From NCBI RefSeq assembly GCF_009857445.1, contig NZ_WWCN01000014.1:1-64000 (forward strand): a stretch of DNA of 64,000 bases, given 5' to 3'. Below, piece by piece: positions 45,029-53,419 of the stretch (position 1 is the first letter of the stretch; every line of letters starts with the position of its first letter). This stretch comes from Duganella flavida. GTDB taxonomy: Bacteria; Pseudomonadota; Gammaproteobacteria; Burkholderiales; Burkholderiaceae_D. Both the position numbers and the translations under genes were made by a program. Under the pieces are notes generated by a model, which saw only the letters and a list, made by a program, of their open reading frames with translations, had not been told where the DNA came from and did not search any database.

Positions 45029-45673
45029 ATGATTCGTATTGTCATTGCGGATGACCACACCATCATGCGTGAAGGCCTCAAACGCATACTCGACGGTGCG
45101 CCGGACATCGACATCGTAGGCGAAGCCATTGACGGCTTCGAGGTGCTGGGTCACGTGCGCCAGGGCGGCTTCGACCTGCTGCTGCTGGACTTGTCCATGC
45201 CCGGCCGCAGCGGGGTCGACCTGATCCGTCAGATCAAGGCCGAAGCGCCCAAGCTGACCATCCTCATCCTCACCATGCACGAGGAGGAACAGTACGCGGT
45301 GCGCGCCATCCGCGCCGGCGCCCAGGGCTATCTGACCAAGGAAAGCGCCGGTACCCAGCTGGTAGGGGCGATCCGCAAGGTCGCGTCCGGCCGGCCGTAT
45401 ATTTCCACCGAAGTGGCCGAGCAGCTGGCGCTCAACATCATGATGCCGCACGAATCGCTGCTGCACAAACAGCTGTCGGACCGCGAGTTCGAAGTGTTCT
45501 CCTTGTTGGTGGCAGGTCGTTCGATCACCGAAATCGCCAACAGCCTGCACCTGAGCGTGAAAACCGTCAGTACCCACAAGACCCGCATCATGCAAAAGAT
45601 GGGCATGAGCTCGCTGTCGGAAATGGTCCAGTACGCGGTGGCGCACCGCCTGTTGTCCCCCTTCAAGACCTGA
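45029..45673 (+). CDS. NarL/FixJ-type response regulator (orphan)
   Basis: 214 residues. Receiver domain with Asp8/Asp9 (IADDH), phosphoacceptor Asp54 (LLLDLSMPG) and Lys in TKES; C-terminal LuxR-type helix-turn-helix (about 148-208: LSDREFEVFSLLVAGRSITEIA ... SVKTVSTHKTRI). No histidine kinase lies next to it. The target is unknown; a perfect palindrome sits in the gap just after it. Confidence 0.93.
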   Translation: MIRIVIADDHTIMREGLKRILDGAPDIDIVGEAIDGFEVLGHVRQGGFDLLLLDLSMPGRSGVDLIRQIKAEAPKLTILILTMHEEEQYAVRAIRAGAQGYLTKESAGTQLVGAIRKVASGRPYISTEVAEQLALNIMMPHESLLHKQLSDREFEVFSLLVAGRSITEIANSLHLSVKTVSTHKTRIMQKMGMSSLSEMVQYAVAHRLLSPFKT

Positions 45674-45688
45674 CAAGCGAGCTCATTC

Positions 45689-45704
45689 GTAGGACTAGTC
45701 CTAC
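45689..45704. promoter_or_regulatory. Perfect 16-bp palindrome, candidate operator
   Basis: GTAGGACTAGTCCTAC, a perfect 8+8 palindrome in the 145-base gap between the NarL-type regulator and the Crp/Fnr gene, with a partial repeat CTCCTACGA about 15 bases on. NarL/RcsB-type regulators bind inverted repeats of this general shape, so autoregulation or control of the next gene is plausible. Confidence 0.5.
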
Positions 45705-45818
45705 ATTCATTGCTGCGACTCCTACGACCACATTCAGCCGTTGCTGATATCTATCGCTCTCCTGTGTTGGCATACTGAAACCATACCGCACAGCACCTAG
45801 ACCACAGGAGAGACCACC

Positions 45819-46670
45819 ATGCTGTCTACGCAAACGTCTGAAATTCGCCCGGCCACGACGACGCTGCAATCGTCGTCGATGGAAGCCGGCCGCCAGCGTC
45901 AGGGGCGGCTCTGGTCGAACCTCAAGGAGGTCTGCGATCTGCTGCATATTCCCGCAGCCAACTCCCTCGCGAACGAAGAATTATTGTTCCAGCACGTGCA
46001 ATTCAAAACCGGCCAGCGCATCCACACCATCGGCCAGCCGTTCGACACCTTGTACATCGTCAATTCCGGCTTCCTCAAAACCGTGCTCATCGACGAATAC
46101 GGCAATGAGCAAGTGCTGAGCTTCCCCATGAAGGGCGACATGCTGGGCGTGGACGGCATCCACACCCGCCACTACTCGTCGGAAGCGGTGGCGCTGTCGG
46201 ACTGCGATCTGATCCTGCTGCCGTTCAAGAAACTGACCATGCTGGGCCGCATCCATCCGGAACTGGAAAACATGATGTACGGCGTGATGAGCCGCGAACT
46301 GGTGCGCGAGCAAGCCATGATCGGCATGCTGGGAGCGCTGAGCGCGGAAGCGCGGGTGGCGCGCTTCCTGGTGGCGCTGGCCGAGCGCTTCGCGCAAATG
46401 GGGTATTCGAGCAAGCTGTTCAACCTGCGCATGACGCGCCACGAAATCGGCAGCTACCTCGGCCTGACGCTGGAAACCGTCAGCCGCACGCTATCGGCCT
46501 TCAACGAAATCGGCATGATCAGCGTCGACCAGCGCACCATCGGCATCAAGGATCCTGAAGCGCTGAAAACTTTGCGCCGCCTTCCTCCCTCACGCACGCG
46601 CGGCCGGCCGGCCTCGCGCAGCAAAGGCGGCAGTACCGTAGCGTCCGGCCAGTTGCTGGCGGCGTTGTAG
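45819..46670 (+). CDS. Crp/Fnr-family transcription regulator
   Basis: 283 residues. Cyclic-nucleotide-binding-like beta barrel (about 48-165; GQRIHTIGQPFDTLYIVNSGFLKT) and a helix-turn-helix of the FNR type (MTRHEIGSYLGLTLETVSRTLSAF, about 205-230). The N-terminus lacks the FNR cysteine cluster for an oxygen-sensing [4Fe-4S] centre, having a single Cys in that region. A basic Arg/Ser-rich tail of ~25 residues follows the HTH. With uspA and the NarL-type regulator it may form a small energy/oxygen regulatory set. Confidence 0.88.
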   Translation: MLSTQTSEIRPATTTLQSSSMEAGRQRQGRLWSNLKEVCDLLHIPAANSLANEELLFQHVQFKTGQRIHTIGQPFDTLYIVNSGFLKTVLIDEYGNEQVLSFPMKGDMLGVDGIHTRHYSSEAVALSDCDLILLPFKKLTMLGRIHPELENMMYGVMSRELVREQAMIGMLGALSAEARVARFLVALAERFAQMGYSSKLFNLRMTRHEIGSYLGLTLETVSRTLSAFNEIGMISVDQRTIGIKDPEALKTLRRLPPSRTRGRPASRSKGGSTVASGQLLAAL

Positions 46671-46715
46671 CACCTTGTAGCTTTTCAGTACGACCTCCCG
46701 TTTTACCCAGCCTTG

Positions 46716-46744
46716 GGCCCGGTCTCGCACCGGGCCGTTTTTTT
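46716..46744 (+). terminator. Rho-independent terminator after the Crp/Fnr gene
   Basis: Stem GGCCCGGT / ACCGGGCC with a five-base loop and seven T, 46 bases after the stop. Confidence 0.9.
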
Positions 46745-46801
46745 AATGAATTTATAACTGAAAAAGGCTTGCATTCCGTCGGCTCTTCCACAATAATGAA
46801 T

Positions 46802-46820
46802 GCAAATACGAATCATTCTT
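46802..46820 (+). promoter_or_regulatory. Fur-like box upstream of hemP
   Basis: GCAAATACGAATCATTCTT matches the 19-base Fur consensus at about 12 positions, including the AATCATT core, 20 bases before the hemP start. Promoter-proximal placement supports repression by Fur-iron. Confidence 0.6.
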
Positions 46821-46839
46821 ATTTAAGGAGAGCCAGACG

Positions 46840-47040
46840 ATGATTACCACTACCCCTGCCATGCCACCCGCCATCGCTGCCCACCCAGTTGCCACCGCTG
46901 CCGTGCAAGCGGTCAAGCCGGTCAAGCGCATCAGCAGCGCCAGCCTGATGGAAGGCGGCCGCGAACTCGAGATCGAACACAGCGGCCGAGTCTACCGCCT
47001 GCGCATCACCCAGCTGAACAAATTGATTCTTACTGCTTAA
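46840..47040 (+). CDS. hemP: Hemin uptake protein HemP
   Basis: 66 residues. C-terminal signature RISSASLMEGGRELEIEHSG followed by YRLRITQLNKLILT is diagnostic of HemP. HemP is linked to expression of haem uptake genes in Burkholderia. AAGGAGA precedes the ATG. The N-terminal ~30 residues are low complexity. Confidence 0.93.
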   Translation: MITTTPAMPPAIAAHPVATAAVQAVKPVKRISSASLMEGGRELEIEHSGRVYRLRITQLNKLILTA

Positions 47041-47157
47041 TTGTAACGCTCATTTGCAGGATTAACTGTGCGTTAAAGGGCGCCGCTGCGCCCACTCTCC
47101 CCTCGAGTAGCCAGCCATACCGCCAGCCACACTCTCTTTCCAAACCAGGAGCGTCTG

Positions 47158-47490
47158 ATGGCCATCGAACATAGCAACCCGATTTTCCTCGCCCCATCGC
47201 ATGGCGGCCACAATCCCGAACTGATGCTGTCCGCCGTGCTGCATCTGATGTCACACTACACGGCCGGCAGCGAGTCGGCCGGCGGTTGCGTCAAGCTGGC
47301 CTCGGTGATCGAGCGCCACCTGAAAGCGCTAGCCGGCCTGCCAGAGCTGTCGCCGGTGCTGAGTGCGACCTGCCAGCAGTTGTCGGAGCAGTGGGCGCAC
47401 GAAGTCGAGCGCAATATCCACGAACAGGAAAAGACCAACTTCCTCAGCCGCATCATGGCACGCGCGCGCACTGCGCCGTCGGTGGCCTGA
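47158..47490 (+). CDS. Conserved hypothetical protein downstream of hemP
   Basis: 110 residues, no recognised family. HGGHNPELMLSAVLHLMSHYTA, then a helical part ending with a basic tail. Preceded by CAGGAG. It lies 117 bases after hemP and 17 bases before the DUF2325 gene; all three are in one direction and probably share the Fur-like promoter. Confidence 0.75.
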   Translation: MAIEHSNPIFLAPSHGGHNPELMLSAVLHLMSHYTAGSESAGGCVKLASVIERHLKALAGLPELSPVLSATCQQLSEQWAHEVERNIHEQEKTNFLSRIMARARTAPSVA

Positions 47491-47507
47491 ACGGGGAGCG
47501 TTTCGAC

Positions 47508-48800
47508 ATGTGCGAGAAACACGATCCACTGGCGGCCATCATTGCCGCCGCCATGCCGCAAGTGGCCGGTCCGCTGGCCGCGCCGCGTCCGGTTGAACAG
47601 ACCGCCAAGCAGCAAGTCATCAAGCCCATCATTAACAACGTCATGAACGTACTGGCGAAAGAGCCGGAAGCGCAGGCCTCGCGCCGCCGCCGGCTGTGGG
47701 AGCTGGGCCATGCCTGCCACTGCCCGCTGGTGGGCGTTGGCTTTCCGCTCGGCGTGCTGCGCAAGCTGGTTGATAAAGTCACCAATGGCAAAGTCGTCGC
47801 TGACGATTATGAAGTGCATGTTGGCGCGGTTACCGAGTGCAGCACGCGCAACCGTCTGTCGGAAGCGCTGCAAAAAGAACTGGAACGCCGCTACGCCGCC
47901 GTGCTACTGCGCTTCCGCAACGCCAAGACCACCGCGCAGGTAGCCGAACTGTGGCGCACCGCGGTGGCGAATGGCGACGTGGCCGGTGCATTCTGGGCCG
48001 GCCTTACCCATCCGCGCTGCACTTCCGAACTGGAAGAACAGATGTGCCGCGACCTGCACATGGTGCAGCACCAGGCCGGCGCTTGCGTACGTGCCGACAT
48101 CACCAAGTTCAACGCCACGCTGGACGACAACAAACGTCTGACGCATGACCTGAGCAAAGCGCAGCAACGCGCTACCGCGCTGATGACCGAGAAAAGCACC
48201 GACGCCGAAAAACACGCGGCACAGCTGATGCAGCTGCGAGCATTGGTAGTCGGCAAGGACAGCATGATCGACTCGCTGAAGATTGAACTGGAGCAGTTGC
48301 GCGAGTCGATCCCGGGCCTGGAGTCGCGCGCCAAGCTGGCCGAGCGCCTGATGCAGATGGAAGAACGCGAACGCACCATGCGCAACCAGATTAACGAGCT
48401 GAAGCTGGAACTGGCACGCACGGCCGAAACGCCTGCGCCCGTGCGTGAAGAAGCACGCCAGGTGGTTGAGCATGTGATGAAAATGCCGCTGCGCCTGAAC
48501 GATCGCGCTGTGCTGTGCGTAGGCGGCCGCAACGGCAACGTCGCCAGCTACCGCGAACTGATCGAGCGCGAAGGCGCACAATTCGCGCACCACGATGGCG
48601 GGCTGGAAGACAACGCCAATCGCCTGGAAGCCAGCCTGGCAGCAGCGGATTTAGTAATTTGCCAGACCGGCTGCATCAGCCACAGCGCCTACTGGCGCGT
48701 GAAAGACTACTGCAAGCGCACCGGCAAGCGTTGCGTGTTCATCGACAATCCAAGCATCTCCAGCCTCGCCCGAGGCCTGGAACAAGCCGGCGCAGATTAA
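47508..48800 (+). CDS. DUF2325-domain protein with long coiled coil
   Basis: 430 residues. N-terminal helical region with a CHC motif (GHACHCPLVG), several further Cys, a coiled coil (about 225-310), and a C-terminal DUF2325 domain (about 335-425: VLCVGGRNGNV, HDGGLEDN, ADLVICQTGCISHSAYWRVKDYCKR). The domain looks Rossmann-like and recurs beside metal- and redox-linked genes; its biochemical role is unknown. Start at 47508 is 12 bases after GGGGAG; the frame is open from 47286 only because it crosses the previous gene. Its stop abuts the 56-bp palindrome. Confidence 0.82.
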   Translation: MCEKHDPLAAIIAAAMPQVAGPLAAPRPVEQTAKQQVIKPIINNVMNVLAKEPEAQASRRRRLWELGHACHCPLVGVGFPLGVLRKLVDKVTNGKVVADDYEVHVGAVTECSTRNRLSEALQKELERRYAAVLLRFRNAKTTAQVAELWRTAVANGDVAGAFWAGLTHPRCTSELEEQMCRDLHMVQHQAGACVRADITKFNATLDDNKRLTHDLSKAQQRATALMTEKSTDAEKHAAQLMQLRALVVGKDSMIDSLKIELEQLRESIPGLESRAKLAERLMQMEERERTMRNQINELKLELARTAETPAPVREEARQVVEHVMKMPLRLNDRAVLCVGGRNGNVASYRELIEREGAQFAHHDGGLEDNANRLEASLAAADLVICQTGCISHSAYWRVKDYCKRTGKRCVFIDNPSISSLARGLEQAGAD

Positions 48801-48804
48801 ACCC

Positions 48805-48860
48805 GGGGTCAGTTCTGCCAATCGGACACGGGCTCATGTACCAATGGCAGAACTGACCCC
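48805..48860. repeat. 56-bp palindromic intergenic element, copy 2
   Basis: Same 16-base arms as at 21719-21774 with the 24-base spacer inverted; two spacer bases differ. It lies between the convergent ends of the DUF2325 and flavoprotein genes and could also act as a two-way terminator; symmetric AAACCC/GGGTTT flanks extend the palindrome. Confidence 0.85.
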
Positions 48861-48865
48861 GGGTT

Positions 48866-50233
48866 TTAATACACGTCGCGGCGGTAGCGGCCGGTGGCGG
48901 CGAGGTCATCAAGGACTTCACGGTCCAAGGCTGCTGCCAGCGCCGTATCCACACCGGCCGCCATTCCGTCCAGACTGCCGCAAATGTAAATGGCTGCGCC
49001 TTGCGCTACCCATGCACGCACGGCATCGGCCTGCTCGGCCAAGCGATCCTGCACGTAGCGTCGCTCCGCTTGGTCGCGTGAAAACACCATGTCCAGTTTT
49101 TCCAGCATGCCGTCACGCTGCCAGCCATCGAGCTCGGCGCGGTAGTGGTAATCGTAGGCGGCGTTGCGCTCGCCGAACAGCAACCAGTTGCGGCCCTGCC
49201 CTGCCAGCGCGCGCGCTTTCAAATGGCCACGCAAGCCGGCGATGCCGCTACCGTTGCCGATCAAGATCAGCGGGCGCTCATCATTGCCATCCAACCGGAA
49301 GCGCTTGTGCTGGCGCAGGCGCAGCTGCACGCTGGCACCCAGCGCCGCCTGCTGCGTCAGCCATCCCGACGCCACGCCGTGGCTACCATCGCCATGCGTA
49401 TGCAAACGCACCAGCAGGTGCACGCGGCCATCGGCCGGAATCGACGCAATCGAGTACTCACGCGCGCGCGACGGATCGGACGGCGCGGCCACCTGCACCA
49501 GATCGCCCGACTGCCACGACGGCAGCACGCCGTTCGCCGGCTCCAGTTCGAGGTGATAAATCGGCTCGCCCGCGCTGCCCGCATTCAGCTGCACGCGCTC
49601 GCTCAAGCGCCACTCGTCGAATGCAGGCGCGCTCCAGTCCGGCGCATCGCTGGTGCCGGCCAGATGGCTCAGTTGCTGGCGCCATTGCGCTATCGACGCT
49701 TCCGAGCTGCGGTTCACTTCCACGCGCGGGAACAAGCTCTGCGCGCCTTGCGCCTGCAGCCACTGGTCGAGCGCACGGCCGAATCCGCAGAACTGCGCGT
49801 AAGCACTGTCGCCCAGCGCCAGCACCGCGTAATGCAGTTGCGGCAGCGGCAGCGAGGTGGTCATCAAACGCCCCGCAAAGGCAGCGGCCGCGTCGGGCGC
49901 ATCACCCTCGCCATAGGTGCTGACCAGGAACAGCACGCGCTCGGCGCGCTGCAAATCTTCCGCAGAAAAATCGGAAAGCTCAGACAACTGCGCCGGAATC
50001 CCGGCCAGCTTCAGAGTCGCAGCGGTCTGCTGCGCCAGCTCTTCGGCATTGCCGGTCTGGCTGGCGTAGGCCACGATCCAGCCGGCGTCGGCTGCCGCCG
50101 CTTCCGCCTTGGCGCGCGCAGCGGCCAGGCGCTTGCGGCGCGTGCGCAGGTAGGGCGCAAGGCACACCAGCGCGTAAGCCGCGCCCATGCCTGCCACCAG
50201 CATCAATCGGGTGGGATCGTTGGTCCAGATCAT
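48866..50233 (-). CDS. Membrane-anchored flavodoxin-NAD(P)H reductase (sulfite-reductase/CPR-like)
   Basis: 455 residues. One N-terminal membrane helix (about 8-28), cytoplasmic flavodoxin domain (ASQTGNAEELAQQ binding FMN, STYGEGD, LGDSAYAQFC), FAD domain (REYSIAS matches the RxYS motif) and NAD(P) domain (LILIGNGSGIAGLRG, YICGSLDGM). It should carry electrons from NADPH through FAD and FMN towards membrane partners. Shares a four-base overlap with apbE; last gene of the Fur-controlled operon. Role as electron source is inferred from context. Confidence 0.88.
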   Translation of the reverse strand: MIWTNDPTRLMLVAGMGAAYALVCLAPYLRTRRKRLAAARAKAEAAAADAGWIVAYASQTGNAEELAQQTAATLKLAGIPAQLSELSDFSAEDLQRAERVLFLVSTYGEGDAPDAAAAFAGRLMTTSLPLPQLHYAVLALGDSAYAQFCGFGRALDQWLQAQGAQSLFPRVEVNRSSEASIAQWRQQLSHLAGTSDAPDWSAPAFDEWRLSERVQLNAGSAGEPIYHLELEPANGVLPSWQSGDLVQVAAPSDPSRAREYSIASIPADGRVHLLVRLHTHGDGSHGVASGWLTQQAALGASVQLRLRQHKRFRLDGNDERPLILIGNGSGIAGLRGHLKARALAGQGRNWLLFGERNAAYDYHYRAELDGWQRDGMLEKLDMVFSRDQAERRYVQDRLAEQADAVRAWVAQGAAIYICGSLDGMAAGVDTALAAALDREVLDDLAATGRYRRDVY

Positions 50234-51240
50234 TCGTCTAGCATGCTGCGTAAATGGGAACTCAGGTGTTCGGTAAAACTGCCGTCCGGCTGGCGCACCA
50301 CGAAGCGCGCAGCCAGGCCTTGCAGCTCGGCCAGGTGCAAGCCATCGCGGCTGCCCAGCACGGTCAGCGCGGTCGACCACGCATCAGCCGCCATGCACTG
50401 CGCGTGCACCACGGTCACGGAGGCAAGGTCGTTCGCAATTGGCATGCCGCTGCGCGGGTCGATGGTGTGCGAATAGCGCTGACCATTCAGTTCGAAATAA
50501 CGGCGATAGTCGCCCGAGGTGGCGACCGCCAGGCTATGCAACGCCAGCACCAGTTCGTCCATCTCGGCGCCGGTGACCTGTTCCAGCATCACCCACCACG
50601 GCTGCCCGTCCGGCTTGACGCCAGCACCGCGCAGCTCACCACCCACCTCGACCAGATGATGCGCAAAGCCCTGCGTTTTCAGATAGTAGGACAACCGGTC
50701 CACGCTATAGCCTTTGGCCACGGCGGACAGGTCGAGTTGCACGCCGCCCGGCTGACAAGCGCGGCGACCGTCACGCTGCAATTGCAGCGGCCGCGCCGCC
50801 AGCTGCGCGCGGGCGACAGTAATTTCATCTTGCGACGGCGCGACAAAATCAGGCTGGTCGAAACGCCCGTACGGCCCAAAGCCCCAAAGGTTGACCAGCG
50901 CACCGGCACAAGGATCGTAAGCGCCACCGGATTGACGCGCCACGCCCACCGCGTACGACAGCACATCGAAGAAGGCCGGCGGCAGCACTTGCCAGCTATC
51001 CGCCGGCGCGCGGTTGAAGCGGCCGAGGTCAGACTCGGCTTCCCAGTGGCTCATCTCGGCCACGATGGTATCGAGCTGCAGTTGCAGCCCGTCTTGAAGA
51101 TGATCGCAAACGGCATCCGCAGCGGCCACCAGCCGCACCGACCAGCTGGTGCCCATGCTGCGGCCAGCGTAGTCGCGGATCACGCCGCCTGCTGGCGCCG
51201 GGTCGTCGGAAACAACATGAGGCAGAAGAATCCGGCGCAT
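50230..51240 (-). CDS. apbE: FAD:protein FMN transferase (ApbE)
   Basis: 336 residues. Core motifs include GTSWSVRL near the N-terminus, AKGYSVDRLS, VEVGGELRGAG, TIDPRSGMPI and the metal-binding AQCMAADAWSTAL. Attaches FMN from FAD to Thr in target proteins with the SGAT-type motif. The DUF2271 protein two genes upstream has such a motif. No signal peptide is evident from the start at 51240; the earlier frame start overlaps the DUF4198 gene and was rejected, so localisation is uncertain. Confidence 0.9.
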   Translation of the reverse strand: MRRILLPHVVSDDPAPAGGVIRDYAGRSMGTSWSVRLVAAADAVCDHLQDGLQLQLDTIVAEMSHWEAESDLGRFNRAPADSWQVLPPAFFDVLSYAVGVARQSGGAYDPCAGALVNLWGFGPYGRFDQPDFVAPSQDEITVARAQLAARPLQLQRDGRRACQPGGVQLDLSAVAKGYSVDRLSYYLKTQGFAHHLVEVGGELRGAGVKPDGQPWWVMLEQVTGAEMDELVLALHSLAVATSGDYRRYFELNGQRYSHTIDPRSGMPIANDLASVTVVHAQCMAADAWSTALTVLGSRDGLHLAELQGLAARFVVRQPDGSFTEHLSSHLRSMLDE

Positions 51241-51247
51241 TGCTACC

Positions 51248-52087
51248 TTATTCCGGCAGGATTTCGAGCACAGCCGAATAGGTCGCGCGACGCGGCGGCA
51301 TTTGCGGCGGCTGGCCCTGTACTTGCGGCGCCGCTGCCGGCCAGCTGCTGCTGACCATGTACGCACCCGCTGCTGGTAGCACCAGCGTCAGTTCGCCGTT
51401 GGCATCGGTGGTCTTGCGGATTTCACCCAGCGTGCCACGATACTTGACGCCGCCCGGAATCAGGCTCACGCCCTGGTTCGCAGCCGGTTTGCCATCCAAC
51501 AGGAAACGCCAGGTGGCTTTCTCGCCCGCGCGCAGTTCGGTTGGATGGGTGACAGGCACCAGCTCCAGACCTTTGCCGGTTGGCTTCAGCACGTCAGTGC
51601 TGACTTCGCCGGTGCTGACGAAGGTTTCGAGGCGGCTGTCGGTACGCGATAGTTTCACTTCGGTCGCATCCGCCGGTACATCTTTGGCCAGCGATTCCTC
51701 GGTGCCGCGGAAGCGCTTCACATTGCCTTCCTTGTCCTTGTAGCTGCCGAACACGCTTTGTGAAACCAGCGAAATTTTATAGGTGCCGGCCTTCGGCAGT
51801 TTCAGGTCGAAGGTATTGCGCAGCTTGCCGTTATTGACGTTCTCCGGCGCCACCTTGATGCCGCCCGGGCCAGTGATGTCGATGCCGTCCAGCTTGAGCG
51901 GCTGGTGGTCGATATCGAACAAGCCTTCCGAAATAGCCGCGTCCACAGTCACCCATGCGGTGCCGTCACGGCCAACTTCCACTTCGGTCGACGATGGCAG
52001 CAGCCACGGCTTGTGCGCTTGCGCGCTCAACGACACCACCGACAAGCCAGCCAGCGCCAGCGCGATCAACGATTTTTGCAATTTCAT
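51248..52087 (-). CDS. DUF4198 periplasmic protein
   Basis: 279 residues with a signal peptide (MKLQKSLIALALAGLSVVSLSAQA). The mature N-terminus AHKPWLLPSST is the family mark: relatives start H-x-W/P after cleavage, suggesting a metal-binding N-terminal His. Two beta-rich domains follow, the second Ig-like (LRAGEKATWRFLLDGKPAANQGV). Related proteins are linked to nickel/iron transport. Eight bases upstream of apbE. Confidence 0.88.
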   Translation of the reverse strand: MKLQKSLIALALAGLSVVSLSAQAHKPWLLPSSTEVEVGRDGTAWVTVDAAISEGLFDIDHQPLKLDGIDITGPGGIKVAPENVNNGKLRNTFDLKLPKAGTYKISLVSQSVFGSYKDKEGNVKRFRGTEESLAKDVPADATEVKLSRTDSRLETFVSTGEVSTDVLKPTGKGLELVPVTHPTELRAGEKATWRFLLDGKPAANQGVSLIPGGVKYRGTLGEIRKTTDANGELTLVLPAAGAYMVSSSWPAAAPQVQGQPPQMPPRRATYSAVLEILPE

Positions 52088-52103
52088 GTCCCCGCCCTTT
52101 GTC

Positions 52104-52613
52104 TTATGGTTTGACTTGAACAACAACCGCACCCAGTTCTTCCTTGCCCTGGCCGGTCACATTGGCGGCGGTCTTCGGTGGCCACGCCAGCGGCACTTTG
52201 ACCACTTCACGGCCGCCCGCTTCACGCGCAGCTTCCACCAGCACGGTGTACTGGCCGGCCGGCAGCTTGTCCAGCGAACCTTTCGGAATGTTCAGGGTCA
52301 GTTCGCCCGGCGCCTTGGTGGCACCCGATACGCCATCCATCGGCATGGTCAGCTCGCGGCCGGTCTTGCGCCACCATTGACGCATGTCCTTCAGCCACTT
52401 GGTGCCGGCGTTGTCCTTCTTCTTGGTGTCGTACAGCACGCCGAGGTTGGCGACCACTTTCTGGTCGGCGTTTTCCAGCCACGCAGCGATGTAAGGACGG
52501 TGATATTCAGCCACATTCAATTGCGGCACGTCGAGTTTGAGAGCCAGGTCGGCGGCCATCGCCGAAGCACTGGCAAGCGGCAGACTGAGCGCGATGGAGT
52601 AGCGTAATTTCAT
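52104..52613 (-). CDS. DUF2271 periplasmic protein with flavinylation motif
   Basis: 169 residues. Signal peptide ending ASAMA. Contains WLKDMRQWWRKTG, the DUF2271 mark, and then DGVSGATKAPG: residues 93-99 match the SGAT flavinylation motif of NqrC and RnfG, with Thr99 as the predicted FMN site. A beta-sandwich with VPLAWPP closes it. Between the PepSY gene (18 bases) and the DUF4198 gene (16 bases). Together with apbE this predicts a periplasmic flavoprotein with covalently bound FMN. Confidence 0.88.
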   Translation of the reverse strand: MKLRYSIALSLPLASASAMAADLALKLDVPQLNVAEYHRPYIAAWLENADQKVVANLGVLYDTKKKDNAGTKWLKDMRQWWRKTGRELTMPMDGVSGATKAPGELTLNIPKGSLDKLPAGQYTVLVEAAREAGGREVVKVPLAWPPKTAANVTGQGKEELGAVVVQVKP

Positions 52614-52631
52614 GGAGGTCCTGTCGTGAGA

Positions 52632-53279
52632 TTAGTGGATAAACAGCAGTGCAATAACTACGGGAATCAGCACACCCAGGCCCACCATCGGCCAGGTGAA
52701 CGGCCGGTTGGCCGCGTGGAATTTCAAGATCAATAAACCGGTGATGCAGAACACCAGGCAGGTGACGGCAAAGATATCGATGAACCAGTTCCATGCCGGG
52801 CCGGTATTGCGGCCCTTGTGGACGTCGTTCAGCCACGAGATCCAGCCACGGTCGGTATTTTCGAATTCGGTAGCACCATCTTCCAGACCGATGCGCACCC
52901 AGGCGTCGCCGCCGGCCTTGGGCATGGGCAGGTAGACTTCGTCGACCGACCACTCGGCCGTGCGGCCGCCCGGCTGCACCTGGAAGGTTTGCGCCAGCCA
53001 TTGCTCGGCCTTGGCCGGCAGCGGCTCCCTGGCGCCGTCATGCTGTTCGGCGTAGGCGCGCAGTTCGGTGGTTAACGCTTCCGGCAGCTTGGCCTGCTGG
53101 CGCACGATATGCGGCTTGGCCTCGATCTGCGAAGCGTGGTTCAGCGTGATGCCGGTAATCGCAAACAGGAACATCCCGAGCAGGCACATGGCCGAGCTGA
53201 TCCAATGCCACTGGTGCAAATGCTTCAGCCAGACGGCGCGGCTGGCATTGCGGGTGGAGTTGGCGCTGGATACGCTCAC
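52632..53279 (-). CDS. PepSY-associated membrane protein
   Basis: 215 residues. Cytoplasmic N-terminus with several His (HLHQWHW), first membrane helix about 29-47, a periplasmic PepSY-like domain (about 55-150, with GRTAEWSVDEVYLPMP), a second helix (about 155-177) and a third at the C-terminus. Such proteins are thought to pass electrons across the membrane in flavin- or haem-linked ferric reductase systems. First gene behind the perfect Fur box. Confidence 0.88.
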   Translation of the reverse strand: MSVSSANSTRNASRAVWLKHLHQWHWISSAMCLLGMFLFAITGITLNHASQIEAKPHIVRQQAKLPEALTTELRAYAEQHDGAREPLPAKAEQWLAQTFQVQPGGRTAEWSVDEVYLPMPKAGGDAWVRIGLEDGATEFENTDRGWISWLNDVHKGRNTGPAWNWFIDIFAVTCLVFCITGLLILKFHAANRPFTWPMVGLGVLIPVVIALLFIH

Positions 53280-53303
53280 AGGAATTCCTTCGACGAAAAA
53301 TAC

Positions 53304-53324
53304 AAATGATAATGATTATCATTT
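53304..53324 (-). promoter_or_regulatory. Fur box upstream of the PepSY-DUF2271-DUF4198-apbE-reductase operon
   Basis: A perfect 21-base palindrome: AAATGATAAT, central G, and its complement, 25 bases upstream of the first gene. Matches the GATAATGATAATCATTATC Fur consensus closely. Confidence 0.9.
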
Positions 53325-53370
53325 GATGAGTCAATGCACCTTTGTGTTTCTGGTCTGTAAAGTAGGGTCG

Positions 53371-53400
53371 AAAAAAAACCGCAGGCACAGGCCTGCGGTT
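53371..53400 (-). terminator. Rho-independent terminator after the KGG gene
   Basis: Stem AACCGCAGGC / GCCTGCGGTT with a four-base loop, followed on the minus strand by a run of T. Twenty bases after the stop of the KGG protein gene. Confidence 0.9.
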
Positions 53401-53419
53401 GAATAGTAACTAAATCCGG

